From: Dasypus novemcinctus
Taxonomy: Eukaryota; Chordata; Mammalia; Cingulata; Dasypodidae
Assembly: GCF_030445035.2 (NCBI RefSeq)
Contig: NC_080673.1
Span: forward strand, 183,191,216-183,255,215
Reading direction: 5' to 3'
Length of the DNA stretch: 64,000 bases
The notes under the pieces were generated by a model, which was not told the origin of the DNA, did not search any database, and saw only the letters and a program-made list of their open reading frames with translations. The position numbers and the translations under genes were made by a program. This document shows positions 55,201-64,000 of the stretch, piece by piece; within the stretch, counting starts at the first letter, position 1; every line of letters begins with the position of its first letter.

Positions 55201-55560
55201 ATTATAATGTGGACCATTGACATGTGATGCAGCAGTGCTCAGAGATGTATTCACCAAGCGCAATGAATGTTCCATGATGATGGAGGAGGTGGTTGTTATG
55301 GGAGGAGTGGTTTGAAGGGGGTGGGAGGTATACGGGGAACTCGTATTTTTTGAATGCAACATTAAAAAAATAAATAAAGACAAAAAAATTACCTATGACA
55401 AGTCAAATCATAATAAGAGTCAAGAAGAAAAACAAACACAGGTTAACAGAGATGGGGAGTGTGTTGTTGGGGCAAGATGGACTCTATCTTATACAGAATG
55501 GTCAGGGACAGTCTGGAGTGGGCATTTGAGCAGTCTTGAAGGAAATGAGGATGGGCAGAT
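52275..55560 (+). repeat. Ancient unclassified repeat split by a 3 kb retroposon
   Basis: Left part 52275-52422 (ATTTATTGAGCACCTACCAT, AACAAAAAGTCAAGCTCCC, GACAATAAATTAATTACA) and right part 55388-55560 (CAAATCATAATAAGAGTC, GATGGACTCTATCTTATACA, GCATTTGAGCAGTCTTGAAG) continue each other in the order seen in related copies. Confidence 0.5.
52423..55387 (+). repeat. ~3 kb poly(A)-tailed retroposon without ORF (LINE 3' UTR-like)
   Basis: Bounded by ATTACATATGACATGAC (52406-52422) and ATTACCTATGACAAGTC (55388-55404), a 17-bp duplication with three differences, and ending in AATAAATAAAGACAAAAAAA. No ORF exceeds about 80 codons and none resembles reverse transcriptase. Its last ~380 bp recur in reverse at 19981-20447 and 14852-14997. 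It is probably the very long 3' part of a xenarthran L1-type LINE, or a non-autonomous element using its 3' end; I cannot tell which. Confidence 0.7.
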
Positions 55561-55564
55561 GCCC

Positions 55565-55695
55565 AGGATTCAAATTCCAGCCCTGTAACTTTTCATCTGT
55601 GTAATTCTAAGCAAGTCTCCTGACCTCTCTATGCCTCGGTTCCTTTGTCTATAAAATGGGAACAATAACAGCATATATTAATTATACTGTTTCTT
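55565..55695 (+). repeat. MIR SINE, cut by a SINE insertion
   Basis: Sense MIR: CAAATTCCAGCCCTGTAAC, CTAAGCAAGTCTCCTGACC, CTATGCCTCGGTTCCTTTG, TATAAAATGGGAACAATAAC. Confidence 0.75.
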
Positions 55696-55790
55696 TTTTT
55701 TTTTTTTTTTTAGGAGGCACCAGGAACCGAACCCAGACCTCCCATATGGGAGGGAGGCACCTAATTGCTTGAGCCACCTCCACTACCTAC
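55696..55790 (-). repeat. Short armadillo SINE
   Basis: Long T run (17 or more) then AGGAGGCACCAGGAACC and GAGCCACCTCCACTACC. Perfect 12-bp duplication ATACTGTTTCTT (55684-55695 and 55791-55802), with loss of a few bases of the B-box region (GAACCCAGACC). Confidence 0.93.
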
Positions 55791-55989
55791 ATACTGTTTC
55801 TTTATCTACAATACCTATAATTACATTTTAAGTCTAATATATAACTAATAGAGAAGAGGTTTCAGTAATTTTGGTACCTGGTCTCTAGTAAGCTTAATAA
55901 ACACTAGCTGAAACGACCCAGGACTTGCCCAACTTCCTTGACTCAGTCTCCCTCCCAGGCTGGCCACCGGGCTGACCAGACAGCTCACT

Positions 55990-56366
55990 GTTCCCTGTGC
56001 CACAGAGGCTGCATCTTCTCTCCTGAGCTCCTGCCTTGTGCTTTTAAGTGGACGGCACGTCAACCCTTCTCTGCCAGATCAAATCCCCCCTACTTCCCAA
56101 GGCCTGCTGCGCCCCCAGTTCCTCTCATGACTGCTTCCTTCTCACCCTGCAGGTCTCCCCCCGTCTCAAACTTACTGACCTCCCCTGGTCATTCGCTCTT
56201 CACTCTGTGCCTTTGACAGGCTCAACTTACCTTGTTGATTTGTTTTCTTGTCTGTTTCCCCCACGTAAAGGTAAACTCTATGAAGCCCAGGACCTTCTTT
56301 GCCTTGTTCACTGTTGAATCCTCCACCAAAATTGCAGTGCCTAGCACACAGTAGGCACTCAATGTG
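55990..56366 (+). repeat. L2 LINE 3' end
   Basis: TTCTCACCCTGCAGGTCTCC, CTTGTTGATTTGTTTTCTTG, GTAAACTCTATGAAGCCCAGG-type segment, and the typical end GTGCCTAGCACACAGTAGGC followed by ACTCAATG. Confidence 0.8.
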
Positions 56367-56772
56367 TTTTTTTTAAAGATTTATTTATTTCTCTCTCCTT
56401 CCCCCCCCACCCCAGTTGTCTGTTTGTTCTCTGTGTCAATTTGCTGCGTCTTCTTTGTCTGCTTCTGTTGTTGTCAGCGGCATGGGAATCTGTGTTTCTT
56501 TTTGTTGTGTCATCTTGTTGTGTCAGTTCTCCGTGTGGGCGGTGCCATTCCTGGGCAGGCTGCACTTTCTTTCGTGCTGGGCAGCTCTCCTTACGGGGCG
56601 CACTTCTTGCACGTGGGGCTCCCCTATGCGGGGGACACCCCTGCGGGGCAGGCACTCCTTGCACACATCAGTACTGCGCATGGGCCAGCTCCACACGGGT
56701 CAAGGAGGCCCAGGGTTTGAACTGCAGACTTCCCATGTGGTACGTGGATGCCCTATCCATTTTTTTAACCAG
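56367..56772 (-). repeat. Long armadillo SINE, type B, rearranged head
   Basis: Body as in other type B copies, but the head is interrupted after GATGCCCTATCCA by a T run (56760-56766) and only AACCAG remains of the usual CACTGGGCCAAGT. This suggests a rearranged or template-switched 5' end. Flanks TGTGTTT / AGTGTTT. Confidence 0.85.
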
Positions 56773-57224
56773 TGTTTCCTTTCTCAACTATAGAGCCGAA
56801 CCAGGAAGCAAGTCAAAGGCAGCGCCAGACAAGCGGGATGGGCCTGCGCTGGGCTGGTTTCTCCATCCTCAGAACCGCTCCCTGCCAGCAGTTTACCAGG
56901 AGGAATGGGCTTTGAGGTGGAAATGGTCCAAACAGCCCTTGGGACTCCACCTGCAGCTGCTTTGCTGACCAGCGGCCAGTTAGGCTGCCCACCCGCTGTC
57001 CCCACTTAGGCTTCCCATGCGTAGCCAGAAGGGCGAGATGGGGGAGGGGAGAGGATGGGCAATCCCCAGGTGAAAAAACCTCCCAGTAATCTTTTTGGTC
57101 AAGGCAAAAAGGCTTAGCTTCCAAACAGATCCAGGTGGAAACAAAAACCCAAAAATAAGACCGAGGGAGGAGCAAGGAGGGATGAGGAGTGAGAGAGAGA
57201 GACATCAGAAAAATGCAGCAGACC
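56773..57224. other. Gene-less stretch, nothing recognised
   Basis: No domain in the overlapping 175-codon (plus) and 207-codon (minus) ORFs; the first starts inside the SINE and the second runs into the LTR at 57225, so both are chance fusions of repeat and flank. Confidence 0.4.
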
Positions 57225-57677
57225 TGTGGTGGTCTGAAGCTACATGTACCCCAGAAAAACATGTTCTCAAAGCTAATCCATCCCTGTGGGTGTACACCCA
57301 TTGTAAATGGGACCTTTTGAGAGGCGACTTCAGTTAAGGTGTGACCCACCTCAATCAGGAGGCATCTAAATCCTATTACTGGAGTCCTTTCAAAGGGTAT
57401 GGATTCAGACTGAGAGAGAGAAAGCCACAGGAGCAAGAAGCTGAAGTCAGCAAGACCCAGAAGAGAAGGGAGAGCCCAGCAGGTGCCACCATGTGCCGTG
57501 CCATGTGGCTGAGGAGCTGAGGATTGGCCATAGCCGGTCCCAGAGAGAAAGTACCGCTTTGATGAAGCCTTGATTTGGACATTTTCCCAGCCTCAAAGCC
57601 ATGAGCAAATAAAGCCCCATCGTTAAACACGAACCATTTCACGGTATTTGCTCTGAGCAGCCTTGGAAACTAGAACA
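57225..57677 (+). mobile_element. Solo LTR, family 1 (best copy)
   Basis: 453 bp from TGTGGTGGTCTGAAGC to GGAAACTAGAACA. It contains CAGTTAAGGTGTGACCC, ACTGGAGTCCTTTCAAAGGG, GAGCAAATAAAGCCCC (AATAAA about 70 bp from the end). Flanks AGACC / AGCCT are an imperfect 5-bp duplication. Same length as 6342-6793. Confidence 0.88.
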
Positions 57678-58584
57678 AGCCTAGAAAGGGAACTCCAGGG
57701 CAGCCCACCCAGCTGCGAGGACCCACTCCAGTGTTTCAGTCACGGAGGCCCCTTGAGGGTCCTGGAGCCACTTGAATGCAGAAGCCACTTGGGTCAAATA
57801 CACTTCAGGTTGTTACCACCCATCTGGTGTCTACCCCGTGGGCAGAGTCAAGCACGCCCTAGCCTACAGTGCACTCGGAGATGAGAGAGAAGCTGTCACA
57901 CTGCCACAAAGATTTCAAAAGTCTTCATATTGTAATATATTTTCAATCTCGTCCCCAATATCCCACCACCATAGCAACCAAATCCCCTGACAAAAGGGAG
58001 CAGGAAGGGCTGAGTCCATGCTCTCCAGGGCCTTGTCTATTGATAGTTCAAGACTGATACCTCCACCCATCGCACAGTCCTGCATTTTGAAGATTGCAGG
58101 GTATGAATTTTTATATCAGTGGAGCTGGTTTTATATCAACAGGGTTCCCGGAAGAGCAATGGTATTCTAAAGCAAGCAGGTGGGACAAGTATCTGCTCTT
58201 TCCCAACCAATGACCCTGAGGAACCTTGGCAAAGCACAAAGAGAGAGGATGAAAGGCCACTTGGCCGTGTTCCTGTTCCTCTGAGTCCCCTCCTAAGTCC
58301 ATTCAGTGTTCGATCACTTTCTGATTAACAACATGAATATTTCTCAACAATAATGAACTGGAAATTCAACAACTGCTGACTCTGCCTTGCAAACGTCAAA
58401 ACCACTAGCTTGAGTTGAAAACCCATTTGATGGCCCAGAGCACTTGGGCCAGGGCTGGCCACTGGGTCTAACTCTACCTCGGCACCATGCTCCCCCTCCA
58501 TGGTCTCCCATTTACCACCCTCAAATACTAAAAGCCAACACACAGCAGGTACCCAATCACTGGAAGAGGAGGAGGATGAAAGGC
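57678..58584. other. Gene-less stretch, nothing recognised
   Basis: ORFs of 60-73 codons overlap in different frames without motifs. No repeat signature until the MIR. Confidence 0.4.
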
Positions 58585-58720
58585 TGCCTCAGTTTCCTCA
58601 TCTGTAAAACGGAACCCAATAGCATGAGCTCATAGAGGTTTTGTGAGCATCACATGTGTTATTACATGGAAAGCTCTCGGAGCTGAGCCTGGCACGCGTG
58701 TTAGCTGCCACCCCTAGTGC
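58585..58720 (+). repeat. MIR SINE
   Basis: Sense MIR: TGCCTCAGTTTCCTCATCTG, TAAAACGGAACCCAATAGC, TTTTGTGAGCATCACATGTG, GAGCTGAGCCTGGCACG. Confidence 0.82.
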
Positions 58721-58901
58721 GCTATGATGTACTCAGCTGGGGCTGGTGCCCGTGCCTGTTGTCATCTGCACAGCAGGATTTTTCTCTCCAGGGAGAAAAT
58801 GGTCATCCACTGGGTGAGGTGTCTCAAGATCGTCAGCCTGATGGCTCACATTTTCTCCTGGAAGGAAAGGAGAGGGAGAGAGAGGGAAGAAGAAAGGGAG
58901 A

Positions 58902-58998
58902 GGGGAACCAGTGCAGCTCAGTGATTGAGCACTATCTTCCCACATACAAGGTCCCGAGTTCAATCCCCAGCCCCGGTACCAACAACAACAACAAAAAA
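58902..58998 (+). repeat. Short armadillo SINE
   Basis: Head GGGGAACCAGTGCAGCTCAG, B box AGTTCAATCCC, CCCCGGTACC, then a CAACAACAACAA AAAAAA tail. It follows a GGAGAGGGAGAG purine tract (58866-58905). Confidence 0.88.
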
Positions 58999-59044
58999 GG
59001 AACGGGGTACCTCCAAAAAAAGGGAAGGAAGGAAAATAAATTAT

Positions 59045-59235
59045 TCTAGGTGCTTACTAAGTAACTTCCTCTTTTACCATACCACATTGTTTACTTTAAT
59101 CTTTATGGCAACCCAGTAGATTACATTTTATTTTTTGTTCCCACTTATGAGAAACTCAGTTAAACCTGAAACCCAGGAAGTTAAAGTAATTTGTCCAGAG
59201 TCATGGAAATTTTAGATATGAATGAAGCTGAGAGC
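59045..59235 (-). repeat. MIR SINE (diverged)
   Basis: Antisense MIR order: AGGTGCTTACTAAGTAAC, TTTAATCTTTATGGCAACCC, TTATGAGAAACTCAG, AAAGTAATTTGTCCAGAGTC. Confidence 0.6.
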
Positions 59236-59601
59236 CAAACAAAGCTCTACCTATTTTTCCAGCACCCTCCAGTGCCTTGAGAGGTTAATGAGAATAAAGT
59301 ACCCACAGGATTTTGAATCACCCCCTAGGAACATTTAAGAACCAACACCCTCTCACTGTCTCTATGTTTTCTTCACCCTTCACCCCACATACTTGGCACC
59401 TGCAACATCAGGTCCTTCCATTATCCACCTAGGATGGGACAGTGCTTTGTCAGGAGAAGTAATTTATGACTGTAGGTAGTTACTCAGGTCTTTTTCTATA
59501 TATGTATAAGAGCTGAGCCTTAATGCTGTTAAGAAAAAAAGGAATCCCCATTTATGAGAGAGAAAAGATTCTTATATACATATCCAGCTGCACCAAAAAT
59601 G
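59236..59601. other. Gene-less stretch, nothing recognised
   Basis: AT-rich, no ORF or repeat signature. Confidence 0.4.
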
Positions 59602-59610
59602 ATAACTTCT

Positions 59611-60035
59611 GGTGGCGGACTTGGCCAGGTGGTTAGGGCGTCCATCTACCACGTGGGAGGTCCGCACACAGTTCAAACCCCGGGCCTCCTTGACCCATGT
59701 GGAGCTGGCCCATGTGCAGTGCTGACGTGTGCAAGGAGTGCCCTGCCACACAGGGGTGCCCCCGCATAGGGGAGCCCCACGTGCAAGAAGTGCTCCCCAT
59801 AAGGAGAACTGCCCAGTGCGAAAGAAAGTGCAGCCTGCCCAGGAATGGCGCCGCACACACGGAGAGCTGACACAACAAGATGATGCAACAAAAAGAAACA
59901 CAGATTCCCGTGCCACTGACAACAACAGAAGCAGACAAAGAACACGCAGCAAATAGACACAGAGAACAGACAACCAGGGTGGGGGCTGGGGAGAGGGGAG
60001 ATAAATAAATAAATAAATAAATCTTTTTAAAAATT
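59611..60035 (+). repeat. Long armadillo SINE, type B, sense orientation
   Basis: Head GGCGGACTTGGCCAGGTGG (A box altered by one base), B-box region AGTTCAAACCC preceded by a small CACA insertion, full body, (AAAT)n tail. Duplication ATAACTTCT at 59602-59610 and 60036-60044. Confidence 0.95.
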
Positions 60036-60199
60036 ATAACTTCTACTGGTGAACAGATTGTCCACACAGTGGCAGAAGCCAAGTCCAAGCCCACCTGTGG
60101 CCGTGCGGCCCCCTCCCACCACAGCTGCAACCATGCAGGCCTCTAATTGTGGCGCCCCAAGCACCCCCACCTAGAGGCCCAGCACCATGCCCAGATCCA

Positions 60200-60310
60200 C
60201 ACCAGATTCACATCAGGCAATTGTTTAAAATGCACATTCCTGGGCCCCAGACCAAGTAACTCACTACCTGGAGCCCTGGTCCAGGAGTCTGCATTTAAAC
60301 AGATACTTCC
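60200..60310 (-). repeat. MER5-like fragment
   Basis: ATTCACATCAGGCAATTG, AAATGCACATTCCTGGGCC, GGAGTCTGCATTTAAAC: word order of a MER5-type element; orientation relative to the consensus is uncertain. Confidence 0.45.
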
Positions 60311-60734
60311 TAGCCACTTTTATACTGAAAAGTCTGAGAAAAGGATGGGCAAAGATTATTTTCTGAAAGGAACTGGCCCCTTCCCCAAAATATACGGGAG
60401 TCCTGTGGGGGGATGGGCAGGAGGGTAGAGGGAGACAGAAATGTCAACACAGGTTGTGGAGAATGTCATGAAGGAGAGCACAGCACAGGAAGAGACATTT
60501 TGGGACGGTGAAGGAGCCAAAGGGCCAGAGCGATGGGCTAGTGGAAACCATTCAGAAGGTAGAAAGGGACCCTAAGGCACAAGTGCTGTGGAGGTATGGA
60601 GATGGCAGAGAGAATGGATTCAGAGAGCAGACTTCGATAAGGAAGTCAGAGCTGAGCTGAGGGGGGTGACCAGCTGAGGGGGGAGACCACCAGAGAGGCC
60701 TTAGGACACTGAAGAGTGGAGCAAGGGCAGCCTG
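60311..60734. other. Gene-less stretch, purine-rich
   Basis: G/A-rich on the plus strand without recognisable repeat or exon; a 93-codon ORF ending at 60428 has no domain. Confidence 0.4.
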
Positions 60735-60840
60735 CCTTCAACGCCAGCCCTGTCGCTTACCAGCTGTGCAGCACAAGGTGAGTCACTGTCCTTCTCTGAA
60801 CCCATGTCTCCCCCTCTGGAAAAAAGGGAGACGATAAGAG
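60735..60840 (+). repeat. MIR SINE, interrupted by the L1
   Basis: Sense MIR: ACGCCAGCCCTGTCGCTTAC, CAGCTGTGCAGCACAAGG, TTCTCTGAACCCATGTCTCC, then GAGACGATAAGAG where the L1 begins. Confidence 0.7.
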
Positions 60841-61791
60841 GGTCAACTTCTGGGAAGATGGCAGCCTAGAAAGACACAGGACTCTAAGATAGCTAGAGGA
60901 CAGGCTGAAATGGCCTGGGAAAAGATCTTCTAGGGTTTAGGACACCAGCCAAAGGCTGGACACTGCCCAGAAGAGACAGACAAAGGAGGGGAATCGTGAT
61001 GGCAAAACTGTGAGTTGAAACCAGCGGCTGCTACAGCCGGCAGCCTCCTCCACACTAAAGACACATTAGAATTCTCAGGCATCTGAGCCAGCTATAGACA
61101 AAGGGGCCTCCAGGGATCTGTCACCCCAGTTAAGGGGAGAGAGAGGGACACTGTCTAAGACTGACTAGGCATTTGACCCCAAAATTTGGCCTGCTTTGTC
61201 CCACGAGTCTTTCCAGGCCAGTTGGGGCCATGCCATTGTTTGTCTTGGGAGCCAGGAAGGGACTAAAGAGATCCGAGATCTGACCCTCCCAATCTCCTTC
61301 TCTACTAACCAGGACTGATTGTTGAGGATGCAGAGGGGAGTGGAATTATTTCCTACCTTAGAAAAGGAAGGGGGATGCCAGAGAACGCTAGAGAACTGAG
61401 AAAATTTGAATTACAAGTCTCTTAGCCTCCAGGCAGGAACCTCTATCACATTGATCTGGTCTGTGTTGCAGTAAACACACTCCTACCAGGCATTGAACTG
61501 AGAGGACTTCCAGTGGGTGCCATCTGCTGGCACATCAAGGAAGTGCATGTGAGAAAATTAAATAAGAGGCTCTCTTAGCCTTTATAGCCTCCCTCCACAA
61601 GGCCCTAAGAAGTGGGTCTGCAACCCATTACTGGGTCCAAAGCCCAGTTTTGAGCAACTTAATAGGGACAGTCCTAATGATCCAGGTTGAACCAAGAATC
61701 AAAGAGCAGCAGTAACACACAGCCTCCTGCCACTAAATCCCTACAAAAGAGAAAGAAATTGAGCACCTGAGTAAACTACCATCCTAATCAG

Positions 61792-62740
61792 ATGCCTAGA
61801 CATCAGCAAAAACTTATGAGCCACACTAAGAATATGGAAGTAATGGCCCAAGAAAAGGAATGTATCAAAGCCCCAGAAGACATGCAGGATTTGAGAGAAC
61901 TAATCAATGAAATGTGCACAAATTTCCAAAATCAAATTAATGATATGGCCAAAGGAATAAATGACTTCAAGAAGACATTGAGCAAGCACAAAGAAGAATT
62001 TGAAATCCTAAGCAGAAAAGTAACAGAGCTTATGGGAATGAAAGACACAATAGGTGAGATCAAAAGCACATTACAGGCAGACAACAGCAGACTGAAAATG
62101 ATAGAAGAAAGAATAATACATACTGAATATAGAACAGCTGAAATTGAGGAGAGAAAAGAATGGAAAAAATTGAGCAAGAGCTTAGGGATTGAATGACAAT
62201 ATGAAACACAAGAACATCTGTGTCATGGGAGTTCCTGAAGGAGAAGAGAAGGGAAGGGAAAAGGATCAGAAAGAGTATTTGAGGAAGTAACAGCTGGAAA
62301 TTTTCCTACTCTCACAAAAGAAATGAACTTACATGTCCAAGAAGCACACCATATGCCAACCAGAATAAATCTGAATACATTTACTCCAAGACATATACTG
62401 CTCAGAATTTCAAATGTCGAAGAGCAAGAGAAAATTCTGAGAGCATCAAGGGAGAAGCAAACCATCATGTACAGGGATACCTAGTAAGACTTAGTGTGGA
62501 TTTCTCTTCAGAAACCATGGCAGCGAGAAGACAGTGGTATGATATAATTAGGATACTGAAAGAGAAAAATTACTCGCTGAGAATTCTTTATCCAACAAAA
62601 TTGTCCTTCAAATATGTAGGTGAGTATAAAATATTCACGAACAAATAGAAACTATATTCGTAAAAAAGAATCTATATTTGCAGGAAATATTAAAGGAAGC
62701 CTTGGAGCCTAAAAGAAAAAGTCAGGAGAGAGAGTCTTGG
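61792..62740 (+). pseudogene. L1 ORF1 (RNA-binding coat protein), frameshifted
   Basis: ORF1p is the trimeric RNA-binding chaperone of the L1 ribonucleoprotein. The first 134 codons are open (61792-62196): basic N-terminus, then a heptad-rich coiled coil (LRELINEM, INDFKKTLSKH, LMGMKDTIGEIKS). A one-base deletion near 62186 breaks the frame just before the RRM-like domain, which continues in other frames (KHKNICVMGVPEGEE, then INLNTFTPRHILLRIS) and in the C-terminal domain (ARRQWYDIIRILKEKNYS, LKEALEPKRK). A further indel in the GA-rich tract at 62235-62270 and one near 62480 are evident. Confidence 0.88.
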
Positions 62741-62836
62741 AGGAGAGTATAGAAAAAAGAAGAGCATAAAGGATAACCAAAAGAGTAAAAAGACAGAAAA
62801 AAAATATGATATGACATATGAAAACCAAAGAACAAA

Positions 62837-64000
62837 ATGGTGGAAGTAAATAATGCATTTACAGTAATATCATTGAATGTGAATGGATTAAACTCCCCAA
62901 TCAAAAGATATAGACTGTCAGAATAGATAAAAAACATGAACCAGGAGTGGATTACTGAGCATCTGCCTCCTATCTGGAAGGTCCTGGGTTCACTCCCAGT
63001 GCCTCCTAAAGAAGACAAACAACAACAAGCAGACATTGAGCAAAAACAATGGGCAGACAATAAGCAAAAACAAGTAGACAACAAGCAAACAAGGAGCTGA
63101 CAATGAGCAAAAATAAACAAGCAGGGAGCAGATGTGGCTCAACAATTGTGCACCTGCCTCTCACATGTGAGGTTCTGCATTCAAATTCCAGTGCCTCCTA
63201 AAGAAAAATAAAACAGACAACAAGCAGACAATGAGCAGATAGTGAGAAAAAATGATGAGCAAAAAGATGAGGGAACCACTTGGGGGAAGGAAATGTCAAA
63301 AAAAAAAAAAAGCCATTCATATGCTGCTTACAAGAGACTCACCTTAGACCCATGGATACAAACCAGCTGAAAGTGAAAGGTTTGGAAAAGATACTCTATG
63401 TAAACAGTTAACAAAAAAGATCAGGGGTAGCTCTACTAATATTGGACAAAACAGACTTTAAATGCAAAAAACTTTTAAGAGATACAGAAAACCATTATAT
63501 ATTAATAAAAGGGATAATCCCTCAGGAAGCTATAACAGTCATAAATATCTATACACCTAACCAGGGTACCCCAAAATACATAAGACAAACTCTGAAAAAA
63601 ATGAAGGGAGAAATAGACATCTCTACAATCATCGTTGGAAATTTCAACACATCACTCACATCATTAGATAGAACAACTAGATAGAAGATCAACAGGGAAA
63701 CAGAGAACTTGAACAATGTGATAAACGAGTTAGACCTAACAGACATATAGAGAACACTGCATCCAAACTCAGTGGGTTACACATTCTTCTCAAGTGCTCA
63801 TGGATCTTTCTCCAGATACCACATGTTAGGGCACAATGCAGCTATCAATAAATATAAAAAGATTGAAATTATACAGAGCACCTTCTCAGATCATAATGGA
63901 TTGAAACTGGAAATCAATAATAGACAGGAAAAAGGTAAATTTGCAAATTTGTGGAAGCTAAACAACATACTCCTAAATAATCACTGGGTCTAAGAAGATA
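62837..64000 (+). pseudogene. L1 ORF2 (endonuclease part), disrupted
   Basis: ORF2p is the L1 endonuclease/reverse transcriptase; only its N-terminal endonuclease lies here. ATG at 62837; the first motif ISLNVNGLNSPIKRYRL is present with the metal-binding Asn. A TAG replaces a Trp codon (62924-62926), and a two-headed SINE follows at 62941-63312. Endonuclease sequence resumes after it and is open at 63442-63681 (GNFNTSLTSLDR, where the catalytic Asp of the usual GDFNT is Asn). After stops at 63682 and near 63748 the C-terminal motif SDHNGLKLEI (63877-63906) is intact. It cannot encode an active enzyme. Confidence 0.88.
62941..63312 (+). repeat. Two-headed armadillo SINE inside the L1
   Basis: Heads at 62941 (AGGAGTGGATTACTGAGC, B box GGTTCACTCCC) and 63124 (GGGAGCAGATGTGGCTCAAC, B box CATTCAAATTCC), each followed by CCTCCTAAAGAA and iterated AATGAGCAAAAACAAGCAGAC-like tail units, ending in A13 (63299-63311). 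It interrupts ORF2 between the Asn-motif and the body of the endonuclease. Confidence 0.88.

Larger units (their letters stand above)
60841..64000 (+). mobile_element. L1 LINE, 5' UTR to ORF2 endonuclease (runs off the window)
   Basis: Starts GGTCAACTTCTGGGAAGATGGC, the kind of 5' terminus seen in mammalian L1s, giving a ~950-bp 5' UTR before ORF1. The start of ORF2 follows within about 100 bp of the end of ORF1, and the endonuclease domain ends near the window edge. Younger than the other L1s here, since long ORF segments survive, but disabled. The 3' end lies outside, so a target duplication cannot be checked. Confidence 0.85.

Noticed and set aside
56813-57436. 207-codon minus-strand ORF
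   Set aside because: Begins inside the LTR at 57225-57677 and has no domain; fusion of repeat and flank.
61932-62177. 81-codon minus-strand ORF within L1 ORF1
   Set aside because: Mirror of the coiled-coil coding sequence; antisense shadow.

Overview
The window is repeat-dense mammalian nuclear DNA, almost certainly from an armadillo (Xenarthra, Dasypus type). The clearest marker is a large set of tRNA-headed SINEs matching the armadillo DAS-SINE family (published as tRNA-Ala derived). About 40 tRNA heads are present, in short (~100 bp), two- or three-headed, and long (~380-450 bp) forms, with internal A/B boxes, AAATAAAT/A-rich tails and target-site duplications. Ancient mammal-wide repeats (MIR, L2, old L1, MaLR-type LTRs, MER5-like and hAT-like fragments) fill much of the rest. 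I see no functional host exon, no conventional RNA gene, and no bacterial-type operon, CRISPR array or comparable system.

Layout. 1-6.2 kb: MIR fragments and three SINE loci. 6.3-10.5 kb: antisense L1 ORF2-region sequence broken by two LTR insertions. 11.4-13.9 kb: an old L1 3' end split by a ~2.07 kb endogenous-retrovirus env-plus-LTR copy that looks L1-mobilised (11-bp duplication, 5'-truncated, ends just after AATAAA). 14.5-23.9 kb: SINEs nested in L2 and LTR elements. 24.2-28.5 kb: little recognisable repeat apart from two SINEs; it holds the longest open frame of the window (283 codons, minus strand, unidentified). 28.5-31.4 kb: SINE cluster, including two long SINEs inserted one after the other at the same target. 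31.8-37 kb: MIR/L2. 37.3-39.1 kb: a MaLR LTR split by an L1 3' end and a SINE. 40.5-41.2 kb: a possible antisense retrocopy of an mRNA 3' UTR. 44.4-46 kb: a three-level nest (SINE in LTR in L1). 49.9-50.7 kb: a decayed intronless copy of the ankyrin/SOCS-box gene ASB9. 52.4-55.4 kb: a ~3 kb poly(A)-tailed retroposon without a recognisable ORF; its 3' end recurs twice elsewhere in the window. 57.2-57.7 kb: a solo LTR. 60.8 kb to the end: the 5' end of an L1 with 5' UTR, broken ORF1 and the endonuclease part of ORF2, itself split by a two-headed SINE.

The elements form one network. L1 machinery explains the poly(A) tails and 7-17 bp duplications of the SINEs, the ASB9 copy and probably the ERV env copy; LTRs with 5-bp duplications are a separate integrase-driven layer. 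Nesting orders several insertions in time. Family names are from memory of published consensus features and were not checked against a repeat library; boundaries marked by a duplication are accurate to a few bases, the others to tens of bases.
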